Assembly (NCBI RefSeq): GCF_963678635.1
Contig: NC_087062.1
Location: 36,360,052 to 36,424,051, forward strand
Length of the DNA: 64,000 bases
Reading direction: 5' to 3'
Source of the DNA: Symsagittifera roscoffensis
Lineage: Eukaryota; Xenacoelomorpha; Acoela; Convolutidae
The notes beneath the pieces are model-generated. The model saw only the letters and a program-made list of their open reading frames with translations, was not told where the DNA came from and ran no database searches. Below, piece by piece: positions 21,343 to 31,910 of the stretch. Positions within the stretch are counted from its first letter, which is position 1, and the number at the start of each line of letters is the position of its first letter. A program made the translations under genes and the position numbers.

Positions 21343-22215
21343 TCGGGTGGGTTTTTTCTTTAGACAATTTTCGATTTTTTAACTAGCCATTTTTGATGGA
21401 ATTTTTAAAATATCATTCGAAAACTATTGTTGTCGTGAGCTTAAATTTGTAAAGATTTTTCATCTGTTTCGTCATTTTTTTTGTAAAGTTATGGAGGTTT
21501 AAAAACTGCCATTTTGGCAAATTTGGGGCCATTAACGCGCGATAGTTTTCGCGCAATTAACGCGTAAGCGGAGATTTAATTCGTATTAGAAATTGTTCCA
21601 AATTTGTTCAAGAAATCTTATATGTCATAATTGATTTGCTAGTACGAGCAAAATTTATCACTTTGTTCTAAATATGGCGTGTGGGGGATGAGTAGTAGAA
21701 GAGTGAGGGAGAGTGGGAGGGGGGGGGGGGGGGGTTGGTCGGAGACCCCCATGTATTAAGATAGGGAATAGAGTATCCGGTCTCCAAGCTATGTATTAAG
21801 ATAGGGAAAAGATTTCCTATGTATTAAGATAGGGAATAGGTTTCCTAATTAAGATAGCAGGTTTCAGATGGTAAAGTTTCAAATGGTAAGATGGTAAGTT
21901 TCAGAAAAATTTTTGGCGCCCGATCTTACCATGTTTTAAGATAGTGTTTAAATTTCCCATGTATTAGGATAGTGTATAGATGTCCTTATGTATTTTAATA
22001 CATAGCTTGGAGACCGGATACTCTATTCCCTATCTTAATACATGGGGTCTCCACCCACCCCCCCCCCCCCCCCACTCTCCCTCATTCTTCTACAACTGGG
22101 ATGTTTTTATTTAATTTTTTTATACCTTAAAGTTTTTCATGTTTTTACTGCTCCATAAACCTTAAAAAGCAGTCGGAAAGTTCAGGGCTTCACCTTGATA
22201 CAAGCAGTCTTGTTC
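21343..22215 (+). mobile_element. Dispersed repeat (host of a nested foldback)
   Basis: Begins with GCTCGGGTGGG and includes AACTAGCCATTTTTGA and ACGCGTAAGCGGAGATTTAA. It ends with ACTGCTCCATAAACCTTAAA and AGCAGTCTTGTT. The first and last blocks recur at 25,945-26,180 in a shorter copy. The ACGCGTAAGCGGAGATTTAA block recurs at 5,940, and a related block is inverted near 27,960. The foldback at 21,691-22,097 interrupts it. Confidence 0.55.
21691..22097. mobile_element. Nested foldback element with poly(G)/poly(C) arms and GGGATG duplication
   Basis: The ends AGTAGTAGAAG and CTTCTACAACT are inverted. The arms extend about 95 bases each and include a run of 17 or more G on the left and C on the right, then ATGTATTAAGATAGGGAAT inverted on the other side. 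GGGATG flanks it at 21,685-21,690 and 22,098-22,103. The middle has further copies of the ATGTATTAAGATAGGG motif. The inverted relative at 5,640 shows an uninterrupted GGGGGGATGATTT at this place. Confidence 0.75.
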
Positions 22216-22998
22216 TTGTTTCGCTTTGATTCAAGATGAAATCACACAGTAGTGAGTGGTACGCTCAAATCGCGTAAAATTTCGCGCCATAAATTCACTA
22301 GTTAGACAGTTAATTATAAATTTTTCTACAATTATTGTTTTTGAATAATGCGTCAAAACTAATTTAAAATGATCAAGTCGATAATTGGTTGACAACTATA
22401 AATGAAAAAAAAACAATCAGCTATCAGGAATTAACATTATACCACGAAAATTGATCAATAAAAAACTTTCAGTGGTCCAATTTTCTAGTTCAACTGCCAG
22501 TCACCATTTCGTAAGAAACTTTGTTATGACCCTCGATCTCTTAAGTTTTGTTCCTGACAGTCAAATTTTTAGGTCTGGTGGATACTCGAAATTTATGCTA
22601 AAATTTATGCATGCGTTTGGGAGCTTTTAAATGGGAATTATGCCAATTGCAGGATCGACCTCGGATATTCTGCACCTTGCTTTCTTATGCTTATGGCATC
22701 CTTGTGTTGTTTAGTTATCATTTTTTACAAGTTTCGAAGTTTTCCTCGGCTTTTTTCCAAAATTTGCTTGATCAACGTAATTGCATGCACATAATTAAAG
22801 TTTCTCGGATTTGAAAAGCTACAGCATATTCAATATTTCTCATAAGAGTCCTGATTTTTAGTCAGTGTTTGCTCGTTAAATTAGAACATAAACACCAGGT
22901 TGGCTATGCAGCTTTAAAAACGTCTTTCAGACAAATTATATGCAATCAAGGTGATTTTTATTTGGCATAAAATAGCCCTATATCTGCATGTTTTTCAG

Positions 22999-24176
22999 GT
23001 GCGCTAATCAAAAACCACCCATTGGTTTGCTTTTAAACGTCTGCATCAAAGACTGTGCTCATCTGTACAAAATCGAAATGCTCGCATATTCACCGTATCT
23101 GAGCGCGAATTTCGAAGAATACCTTATTTGTGGGACGAATGAAACTATAGACCCAACGTGTTACCCCACCACAACTTCTGCGACAACATCTTCGACAACA
23201 TCTTCGACAACATCATCGACGACATCTTCGACAACATCTTCGACATCATCTCCGACAACATCGTCGACAACATCGTCGACATCATTGACAACATCGTCGA
23301 CAACATCTTCAACATCATCTCCGACAACATCGTCGACATCATCTCCGACAACATCGTCGACAACATCGTCGACATCATTGACAACATCGTCGACAACATC
23401 TTCAACATCATCTCCGACAACATCGTCGACAACATCTTCAACATCATCTCCGACAACATCGTCGACATCATCTCCGACAACATCGTCGACAACATCGTCG
23501 ACATCATTGACAACATCGTCGACAACATCTTCAACATCATCTCCGACAACATCGTCGACATCATCTCCAACAACATCGTCGACAACATCGTCGACATCAT
23601 TGACAACATCGTCGACAACATCTTCAACATCATCTCCGACAACATCGTCGACAACATCTTCAACATCATCTCCGACAACATCGTCGACAACATCTTCGAC
23701 AACATCGTCGACAACATCGTCGACATCATTGACAACATCGTCGACAACATCTTCAACATCATCTCCAACAACATCGTCGACAACATCTTCAACATCATCT
23801 CCGACAACATCGTCGACATCATCTCCGACAACATCGTCGACAACATCGTCGACATCATTGACAACATCGTCGACAACATCTTCAACATCATCTCCGACAA
23901 CATCGTCGACAACGTCTTCGACAACATCTTCAACATCATCTCCGACAACATCGTCGACATCGTCTCCGACAACATCGCCGACATCATTGACAACATCTTC
24001 GACAACATCTTCAACCTCATCCCCGACAACATCGTCGACAACATCTTCAACATCATCTCCGACAACATCGTCGACAACATCTTCAACATCATCTTCGACA
24101 ACGTCTTCTACAACATCTCCAACAACAACTTCGAAAACATCGCTGACAACTTCCTCCACAAAATCATCGAATATCG
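22999..24176 (+). CDS. Mucin-like protein gene, Thr/Ser-rich repeat exon
   Basis: The acceptor TTTTTCAG precedes 22,999. The first base completes the Arg codon begun in the previous exon. About 55 residues with Cys (CANQKPP, NVCIKDCAHLY, LICGTNETIDPTCYP) finish the N-terminal domain. Then about 330 residues are almost only Thr, Ser and Pro, in repeats such as TTSSTTSSTSSPTTSS. Such regions are sites of dense O-glycosylation in mucins and surface stalks. The exon ends AATATCG|GTTAAA in phase 1. The NET sequon and Cys pairs argue for an extracellular protein. The repeat DNA is open in four frames, but only this one has matching flanking exons. Confidence 0.65.
23165..24160. repeat. Coding minisatellite, higher-order period 93/129 bp
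   Basis: Built from ACAACATC and TCGTCGAC-type short units. The marker ATCATTGACAACATCGTCGA recurs at 23,281, 23,374, 23,503, 23,596, 23,725 and 23,854; its first bases recur at 23,983. The spacings are 93 or 129 bases, which differ by 36, and both are multiples of three. Confidence 0.85.
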
Positions 24177-24309
24177 GTTAAAATTACAGTACAATTAATG
24201 AAAATTAGCTTAACGCTCAGCTTAGCCTTTTAAGAACTTCATAAAACTTTAACATTTAAACAATTTAAAGCATAATAGTTTGATCAAAAAGTTTATAATT
24301 ATTATTTAG

Positions 24310-24632
24310 ATGGCAGGCTATTGAAAATCAAAATCTACGTGCCCGATTATCCGGTAAACCCTCCCGATATTAATGACGTCACCACAAGATCAGTCACAAC
24401 CACAGCGACAACATCAGCTAAAAGACCTACAGGAGCATCCTATACGCCAGCTGCAGCTACAACTAGTACTTATAGTACAACAGCTGTTGCTTTTCGATCA
24501 GTGACTAGAACTTTGGATACAAGTACTGCAACCAACAGCGCTCTCATAACTTCGGACGCAACTTCAACTGCAACAACTAGAGATGATGGTACGACCTTGA
24601 ATGGCAATGATGCGGATAACAATATTCCGTAA
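24310..24632 (+). CDS. Mucin-like protein gene, third main exon (Thr-rich)
   Basis: The acceptor TTATTTAG precedes 24,310, and the two leading bases complete the Asp codon left by the previous exon. After LLKIKIYVPDYPVNPPDIND comes a Thr/Ala/Ser-rich stretch (VTTRSVTTTATTSAKRP) with more varied sequence than the repeat exon. If not spliced further it ends at TAA 24,630-24,632. An alternative donor GATGATG|GTACG at 24,588 would join it in phase to the exon at 24,969. Confidence 0.5.
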
Positions 24633-24968
24633 AATTTGACCTTTTCGCTAATAAAAAAAACCCCATGTTAATAGGCAAATATACCGTCGAGGGACACAAT
24701 TGAACGGCAATAGATTTGAGATTATTCGTTTCCGTAAACACTCTACATAGTTGTTAGCAACAACTGACTTAAGAAGAAGCAAACAACATTTGGCTAGCTT
24801 TCAATTTCAAAAAAAAATGAAATGTAAAGTTTTGTAATGATTCTGAAAAAAGGAGGTGGTATATTGCTAAAAATGCATCAGAAGAATTATAAATAAGATA
24901 AGATCTAAAACTAACTGATGTCGGGTTACGTCGATAAAAATGTTTCCTAGCCTTATTACTATCTCTAG

Positions 24969-25156
24969 ATTTGACAACCCAAAATGGAAGTACACATGGC
25001 GTAAGTCCCAATGATGGAGATCCAATCTACTCTGTAGTTCTAGAAAAGAAAAGAGTTAAAAAGGAACAGAACGGATTTGGGTCGAGAATGGAACCCAAGA
25101 TTGAACGTGTTTTTGCGATTATTTCCTTGTTGCTAAACATATATATTCGTTTGTAA
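24969..25156 (+). CDS. Candidate last exon of the mucin-like gene with hydrophobic tail
   Basis: The acceptor TATCTCTAG precedes 24,969. The frame reads LTTQNGSTHGVSPNDGDP, then a Lys-rich stretch, and ends IERVFAIISLLLNIYIRL before the stop. A short hydrophobic C-terminus preceded by small residues (GFGS) resembles a GPI-anchor signal. This fits a surface mucin, but it is inference. AATAAA follows the stop by 5 bases. Confidence 0.4.
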
Positions 25157-25160
25157 AGTA

Positions 25161-25166
25161 AATAAA
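25161..25166 (+). promoter_or_regulatory. Polyadenylation signal AATAAA
   Basis: A canonical hexamer just downstream of the stop at 25,156. It supports a 3' end of the plus-strand gene here. Confidence 0.45.
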
Positions 25167-25235
25167 AGGCAATTTAATTTACATTTAATGTTTTCGATAC
25201 GACTTCTCGTATCAGTGTAAAATTTTGAATGCGAA

Positions 25236-25470
25236 ATTTTGGAGGCACATAGCATGGTGGCAGGAAGTTATTTAAGAAATTGTCAGATCGTGTTTTCAAT
25301 TCCGTGCGATGGCAATGATTGTAGGTGAGGAGAACTTTGATTTGACCTCTCTCAGAGCTTAATCAATTTTGGTTTCAATGGTGGTATAATCTGAAAGTTT
25401 TCTGAGACGCAAAAAACGGCCCGGACTCCCAAAGTAAAGAACTACGCTCAACAAATTAACGTAACCTGAA
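25236..25470 (+). mobile_element. Diverged tRNA-derived SINE
   Basis: An A-box-like TAGCATGGTGGCAGG and a degenerate B box (TTTTCAATTCC) head the copy. The body shares with the 17,142 SINE a GACGCAAAAAAC...CTACGCTCAACAA-type segment at the same relative place. Confidence 0.5.
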
Positions 25471-25944
25471 AAGCAGAGAATTTAAAGGAAAATATATGTT
25501 AAACAAGCTTTAACTAGAAATTTGTCCTTATTAGAAACTCTGTTAATCACAAAAATCAAAAAAAATTTGATTGCCATTGAAAATATTTGAAATAATTTTG
25601 ATAATGAAAATTCATAAAAAAAAGAAAAAGCTTGGGGAAATACAGATATATACTTTTTGTACTTTTTACTGAAAATTGCAATACATTTTGCTCAGTTTGA
25701 TTTGGATGCAAATTTTAGTGGGATTGATTTGCCTCATGCATTACTATTGCCAATAAAAGCTGAAAACTTTTCAAAAGATCATCGCAGATGAAACATTTCG
25801 TGAAATAAGTTTATTGTTTTTTTTTCAACGAAATAAGCTTGTCAAAAAACACTAATTAAAAAATTATTGAAATTTGTTCAAAGAAAAACAATTTAAGCTC
25901 TTATACCTAGTCAGTTTTTTGAAAGTCAGAACCAGAAAGTAACG

Positions 25945-26180
25945 AAATATTTATGCTCGGGTGGGTTTTTTTTCTCCAGACAAATTTCGACTTTTTTAAG
26001 TAGCCATTTTAGACGAATTTTTATAATGTCATTCCAAAGGTTTTGTTGTTCTTAAACAATTTCACATTGAAAAAATCAATCTTTTTAATGCATTTAACTT
26101 TTCCATGTTATTACTGCTCCATAGACCTTAAAAGGGCATCGGAACACTCAGGGCTTCGCCCTGATACGAGCAGTCTTGTT
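25945..26180 (+). mobile_element. Internally deleted copy of the 21,343 repeat
   Basis: Starts GCTCGGGTGGG, shares AGTAGCCATTTTAGACGAA, then jumps to TTACTGCTCCATAGACC and CGCCCTGATACGAGCAGTC. The central part of the 21-kb copy is absent. Confidence 0.55.
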
Positions 26181-26611
26181 TATGTTTGTTTTCCTTTCCG
26201 TTCATTAAAACGGAAAGGAAAACAAACGTAATTAAGTTTGACCAGCAGCAAAAATCCCCGTCAAAACTGATTCCGTGTTAAATGAAAAAACTACCTATGC
26301 CAAATTTATAGTTATCTCATTTTCATGCTTTGGAAACTCTCGTAAATAGTAAATTTTGAGAGGCTTTGACTGAAAGTAATGAAAAGGAGAAAAAAAAGCT
26401 CGTAATTGAATCAGAATGCTTTAAAAAACGACCAGCAAACATAACGTGGAAGTGGCTGATTTCCACTTACACGCACTTTTCACGTTTTTCTCAGTTATTT
26501 GTAAACAACTGAACAGTATTATATCATGTTCTTTTTTAGCTAATCAGCTAGAGGCCTAACCCGAAGGTTAGTTATTTAAGGTTGACTAAGCTATACTATC
26601 TTACAAGAGCT

Positions 26612-26702
26612 CACCTTGTATATTGCAGCGCACGTGGGATATGAGCCCGCAATCGTATGATTGCTGGTACAATCACTACCAATGCGCCACAACGCCATGT
26701 TC
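26612..26702 (-). mobile_element. tRNA-like repeat head
   Basis: The minus strand has an A box GTGGCGCATTGGTAGTG, an anticodon-like stem GCAAT/ATTGC, and a B-box-like GGGCTCATATCCCACG. The acceptor stem does not close, so it is a tRNA-derived SINE head, not a tRNA gene. Confidence 0.5.
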
Positions 26703-26802
26703 TACGCAAGATGGCCTTTTCTTTGGCATTTTTCCTTCCCCCACCAGCGAAGTTTTACTAGTAACGCCTCGTTGAAACACAAAATTGATGCATATGTGAG
26801 GT

Positions 26803-26822
26803 CGGGGGGGGGGGGGGGGGGA
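26803..26822 (+). repeat. Poly(G) run
   Basis: An uninterrupted G run of about 18 bases in AT-rich DNA. Confidence 0.9.
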
Positions 26823-27339
26823 GCGTAGGAGAAAGAGCCGCTTCTTTTTACACAAAACTCAATCAGTTTCCTTCTAAGATTTTCAAACAATTTCACTCAC
26901 ATAACTGCAATTTCACTCACACAAATAAAAAGAATTTATAATAAGTCGATACAACAGAGAGGAGAACTCGCTCCTATTCGTAAAATGATCAAGGAGGAGC
27001 TGCAGTTGCTTCAGTGTTTATCGTTCCGATTGTCGAAGAAATAGAGGAACATATAAGCTCATGGTGATTTTCTATTCAGACCAATTTTACAAAAGTTGAC
27101 TCCGCATGAGTATTGATCCAGAAATATACAGATTCCCAATCGAGTACATTTACCATTAGCCCAAATGCGCTTGCTTGGTGGTGCTCAATTTATATTGATA
27201 ATATCGATGCGCTAAATAATAAGGCGAATTATCCCGCACTCATAGTCCTTCCAAACTAATTTGAGGTGAACTAATTAGTCATTTAGGTTCGACTCATTTT
27301 AAGCACCTTCCATTTGATATTGGCAGTCCAAAAATTATA

Positions 27340-28060
27340 AATTGTCAAAAAAATTTTAGCAAAAACTATCCGAGACCAACTAAGGATCAGTCAAAACATT
27401 CAAGGCTCTGTCCTAATATACGAGTAGTCTTGTTTTGAATAATTGACCTCTCTCGCCGCTGCATCTTTTAGGTCAAATTTAATTAATATTCTGGAATACT
27501 ATTGTAGGATAGACCCAACTTTAAAATGTGTTTTTCCCGCTATACCCCCAGTGCCCAGTCTAGTAACTATAGATTAATCTCCCACCACACACGTGAGTAA
27601 ATAAACTCCTTTCACTGAGTAACAAGCTACCGATTTGAAGCTTAACAATTATCTTTACCAAAAATCTATATCTTTACAGTATAGCTTTAAAGTTCATAAA
27701 CGTGTAATTTAGGCTTTTATTTCACATGTGAAAAAAAAAACTCGTATCCTGGCAAAGTCCTGAAATTTCCGACTGCATTTTTAAGTTTATGCAGTAGTTT
27801 TTGCTTTTAAACGATTTGAAACCTCTTTAAACGATAGAGGTTTCAAATCTTTTTTTTTGAAAATCATCCCCCAAATGCTATATTAAGTGCTAATTAACAG
27901 ACCAAACAGTATTAAACAGCCAAAATAGAAAGCCTCAACTAAATGTGGAGCGAGTTCGAAGACAGATTAAATCTTCGCTTACGCGTTAATAGTATGAAAA
28001 CATCGCGCGTTATTTACCCCAAGATGACATTTTTAATTCCTGTGACTTTCCGAAAAAAAA
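27340..28060. repeat. Fragments of the 21,343 repeat family
   Basis: 27,370-27,440 resembles the AGCAGTCTTGTTT terminus. 27,860-28,000 has AAATCATCCCCCAAATGCTATAT and TCTTCGCTTACGCGTTAATAG in inverted order relative to the 21-kb copy. Confidence 0.4.
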
Positions 28061-31000
28061 CAAAGTGAAATATCTTTTTAAATTTGAACTCAAGACAACG
28101 ATACTTTTCGAATGATGTATAACAACTTGGTCAAAAAGCTTGTCGAGAGGAAAAAACACTTCGAATAGTCCAAGCTGAGCATAATGGAATTGAAAGAGGA
28201 TTTCGCAACAAGCCACAGTCCGATTTTTCGCCGAGCACAAAACAATGCTACTTTTCTTTGCCTTTCTCTGCTGTTTTGGATTTCAAACAAATAGCTTAAA
28301 AACTGTAACGCCCAAAATTACGAATCAAGCAAGCAAACTTGCAGAATTTGCAACAAAAATTGCCGAATCCAGAACCATTTGTTTAGTCAAATTACGCTGT
28401 CAGGGAATCCAGAACAGTTTTTATAGTCAATTAACGCTGTTGCGGAGTTCTTAACTGTACGCCGAATCCGTATTATATTTGCGGACTCTATTAAAACATT
28501 TAGTTACGTCTTTAAATATCATGTTTAGATTGGATATTTTGGTTTTAGGTCAAAAGCGGAGAGTCGAATTTCTTGAAAAAAGCATCCAAAACTTCCCGCT
28601 TTTGAAAAATTGATACTGTATTTAAAGACATAATAAAGGTCAGGACAAAATAATTTATATACGGCGAGCGCAATCGTTCAATCTTAAAGATTTTCATAGA
28701 TAAAAAAAGACGCAAAACGGTAAACTAAAACAAAAAACTGGCAATGAACTTTCTTCTATAAATTACAGTTGCTAGCAAGTTTGGTTAATCTCAAGTGCTG
28801 CGAACAATTCAATCTCAATTAGTGATAACAGTTCAATCCCAGACTCAATTTTCCTGGCGAATTTATCTCGACTACTGAAGGGGTACATCCACGATTATAT
28901 TTGAACAACTATTTAAGATTTGCTATTGATTTCCACTGACAATGGTTAAACTCTTGCTTTTAAATTTTGGCTTTGCTAGATATTAATTCTAGCGCAAGCA
29001 AATTTTGTGCAGGAACGAACTTAATAACCAAGTTAATAACCAACATCGAGGAATTCACTAACAATTAGCGGATTCCGACTACATTTGCGGAATCCGAAGC
29101 AACTAGCTGTATTAACTGGTTGCACAAACCGCGACAAAACAAATGTGCCGCCAAAACTTGCATTAAATATATTTGTACGCGGAATCCACACAACTTTTTG
29201 AGTGGAATCCACTTACATTTTGTTACAGGTTTTCAGACTTGTCTCTGGAATCCAGGAACATACAGACACAAAATTGTGCGCCTATCCAGTGCACAATGGC
29301 CCTATTAATGTATGAGTTTCGATCCTTTTTAAAGCTTTCTACTCCTCAAACTACTCGCCTCTTTGTGCTTTCCGTTCCTATCGACTTTCTTTTCGCTTTC
29401 GTTTTTTCGCCTAATTTTTTGAAATTTCTGAATATAATCTAAATTGCTATGATTCGTTGTGGACACTTCAGGAGTCTGCCGGGTCCCATATGAAACTAGT
29501 TAATCTATGCTGTGCTATCTGCAAACCATAAACTGTGCGCACTTTGTTCCGTAAAAACTGTGCTCGCGAACTTCTGAGCGCTGAACAAGCATGCTGCATG
29601 AACAAATTACGCTGACATAACCACCGTGTATTTAAATGAATATTGTGTTTAAACTATAGTTAGAATAGTTATATTGCATAGTTAGTTGCTTTCATCATAT
29701 TCAGCATACGCTCACGCTGGAAGTTTTTTCCGATTTTAGTGAAAAGTAGAAGTGGAGAAGGTTTTTTGAAGTTACGGAAAATTAGTCTGTTTCTATAGGC
29801 CATGAAATCTCAGCTATGGGACTCTCAACAGTAGGCAGCTTTTTTTAGTTCTTCAAGTGAAGTTTCCGAAAAAAAATTTCAGAAGCTAAGCTTTCGTATT
29901 TTCAATTGTGTAGTATCTCCATGATTAATTTAGTTTTATTTGAAGCAAATCTTCAACTTATCGACCTGTTCTCGCAGAGCTTAACGTTTCTAATGAGCTC
30001 AATTTATAGGATACCTCTGGGTTGGAATTTCTTTTATACTTAGATCACGTTCGTTGATCAAATTATTCACGCTTTGCCATACTTCAGTTCAATTTAACTA
30101 CTTTGAGCTGCAGTAATCAAAGAAAAAGTTACACAAAATTTCAATTAAAAACGAATGAAACTATAGAAATTATCAATCATAATTTTGTTAATTCAAATAT
30201 TCGTAGAATTTAAATAGATTAAAACTTCGAGCACGTATTTGACTGCTGAGTTGAGATGTCAAACTTCAAAATTACATCTCAAAACTAATTTCGAGTTAAA
30301 AATCACTGCCTCTTAATCAAAATAACTAATTCCATCATGCGCAAAATACGAAACACAAATCTAGTGAAGTCACGCCAGTAAGCATCGAACATTGATTTTA
30401 AATATGAACACAAAATATGACCAGAATTTGTGTGATTTGAAGGAAGCACCAGCTTATCTCAATCTGCTGAGTTTTTTGCTCTTCTTGAGTTCCCGCCTTT
30501 TTACCATAAAAACTTTGTTCAAGTAGTCTGAACACAACAAACGTGTGCTATGATAATCTTCCAATTATATTTATGCAAATAACCTTGTAAATTACCTGTT
30601 TGTACTGTAAAACAAATGATCTACTTACTTTCAAACAAACCCTTACACAGAATAATTTTCATCACTGAGCAAAATGTCAAGAAATGCAACCGATTTCACT
30701 ACCCAGAAAGACTAACCTGCATTTTTACAAACTTGGCATGCAAAAACTAAAGCAGGTTTAAGAGTTAATCATTGCACTTCAATAACAGCATTTAGCAGCA
30801 GCTGCATCGGAGCTAGCTCAGGTGGCGTTTTGAACTAATTCCAAACATTTCATTAAAATTCAAGCACGTATATCTAATCTGCACTACAAGTTTATTTTTC
30901 TGCTTCGTGGGGTGTAAAATCTAACTAAGGTGATTGCGTAGAATTTACCTGATGCAAATTTAATTTAGATCTAATTAATTAACTTAATGGGTTAAAGATA

Positions 31001-31071
31001 GAATTATGAAACCAAAAAAAAACTTTTCAACGGTTTATAATCAGCAAAAATCAGAATTTAAAAAAGGTTGT
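28061..31071. other. Intergenic stretch between the two genes
   Basis: 28,300-29,230 has several GGAATCC-type motifs, including two near-copies of GAATCCAGAAC about 46 bases apart (28,367 and 28,407). No gene is supported. The part next to 31,072 would be BRSK 3' UTR, but I see no clear poly(A) signal. Confidence 0.35.
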
Positions 31072-31910
31072 TCAGTCTTTCATTGCAACTTGCTCGGCGG
31101 TAACTTGGCTGTCTAGAGCACCTGACATTATTGCACTGTTGGATTCATTGCATGCTTTGGCACATGGTGCGGCGTGGCTGGACGCCGTTCGGCGATGTCG
31201 CTTATTCGGCGACATAATCGCACTTCCATTCACATTATTCATTTCGATGTGTATTCCACTTGCCGTCGACCCACCGTTAGCAGTAGTTACACTTATATTT
31301 TCGCACTGCATGTGCACGTTATTCGCACTTCCATTAATGCACGTTGCATTCACATCGCCAGACCACGACTGGTTGTCACTGGTCTCACAAATCATTGCAC
31401 TATTTGACTGCCTGCATTGATTACTGCAGGGAGAGATATTGTGTTCACTTGTAATTGTGTCATTTGTTGAAGAAGGTCCAAAATTTCCGGCCCTGCCGGG
31501 ACTAGAACCGTTTCTACAAGAGCTATTAGCACAGTTATTTGCACTTGAAGTAGACATTTGTGAGGCGCACTGGGCACTTTTGTCACCACTTGATTGAAGT
31601 AGGCAAGAGTTAACATTCGTTTGGCCAGAACTGAACGGAAGCGATTGGTTAGTAGCAGCATTGTTGTTGTTTTTTGTACAAATTGAGGATCCTATCTTAA
31701 TATTATTTGGGTTGTTATTGTTGTCATTAAACATGGTCACGTCTCCTCGAGCTCCCATTGCATTGCTTGATGCCGCCATTGCAGCTTGAACCAGATGCAG
31801 GTGGTGGTTTTGGTCTTGAGTGTATCTTGGAGTTTCCTCAATAGAAGGTTGTCGCTCATAAATCATCTTTTCCATATGTTCAACTACTTTTCGGAAGCGT
31901 CTGCTGGGTC
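31072..31910 (-). CDS. BRSK: BRSK terminal exon with long Ser/Asn-rich tail
   Basis: Opens with [20 protein letters not shown], the conserved C-terminal helix, after acceptor TTTTTTAG. About 250 further residues are Asn/Ser/Cys-rich low complexity with recurring [16 protein letters not shown]-like pieces. Stop at 31,072-31,074. Vertebrate BRSK proteins have a much shorter tail. Confidence 0.9.

Noticed and set aside
23145-24198. Long ORFs of 318-346 codons in other frames of the minisatellite
   Set aside because: They are by-products of the short repeat unit. None has matching splice sites or non-repeat coding flanks, unlike the Thr/Ser frame.
26612-26702. Functional tRNA gene on the minus strand
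   Set aside because: A and B boxes are present, but no closing acceptor stem is seen, and similar heads in the window belong to SINEs.
31139-31420. Plus-strand ORFs opposite the BRSK terminal exon
   Set aside because: Antisense shadows of a conserved exon with no independent support.
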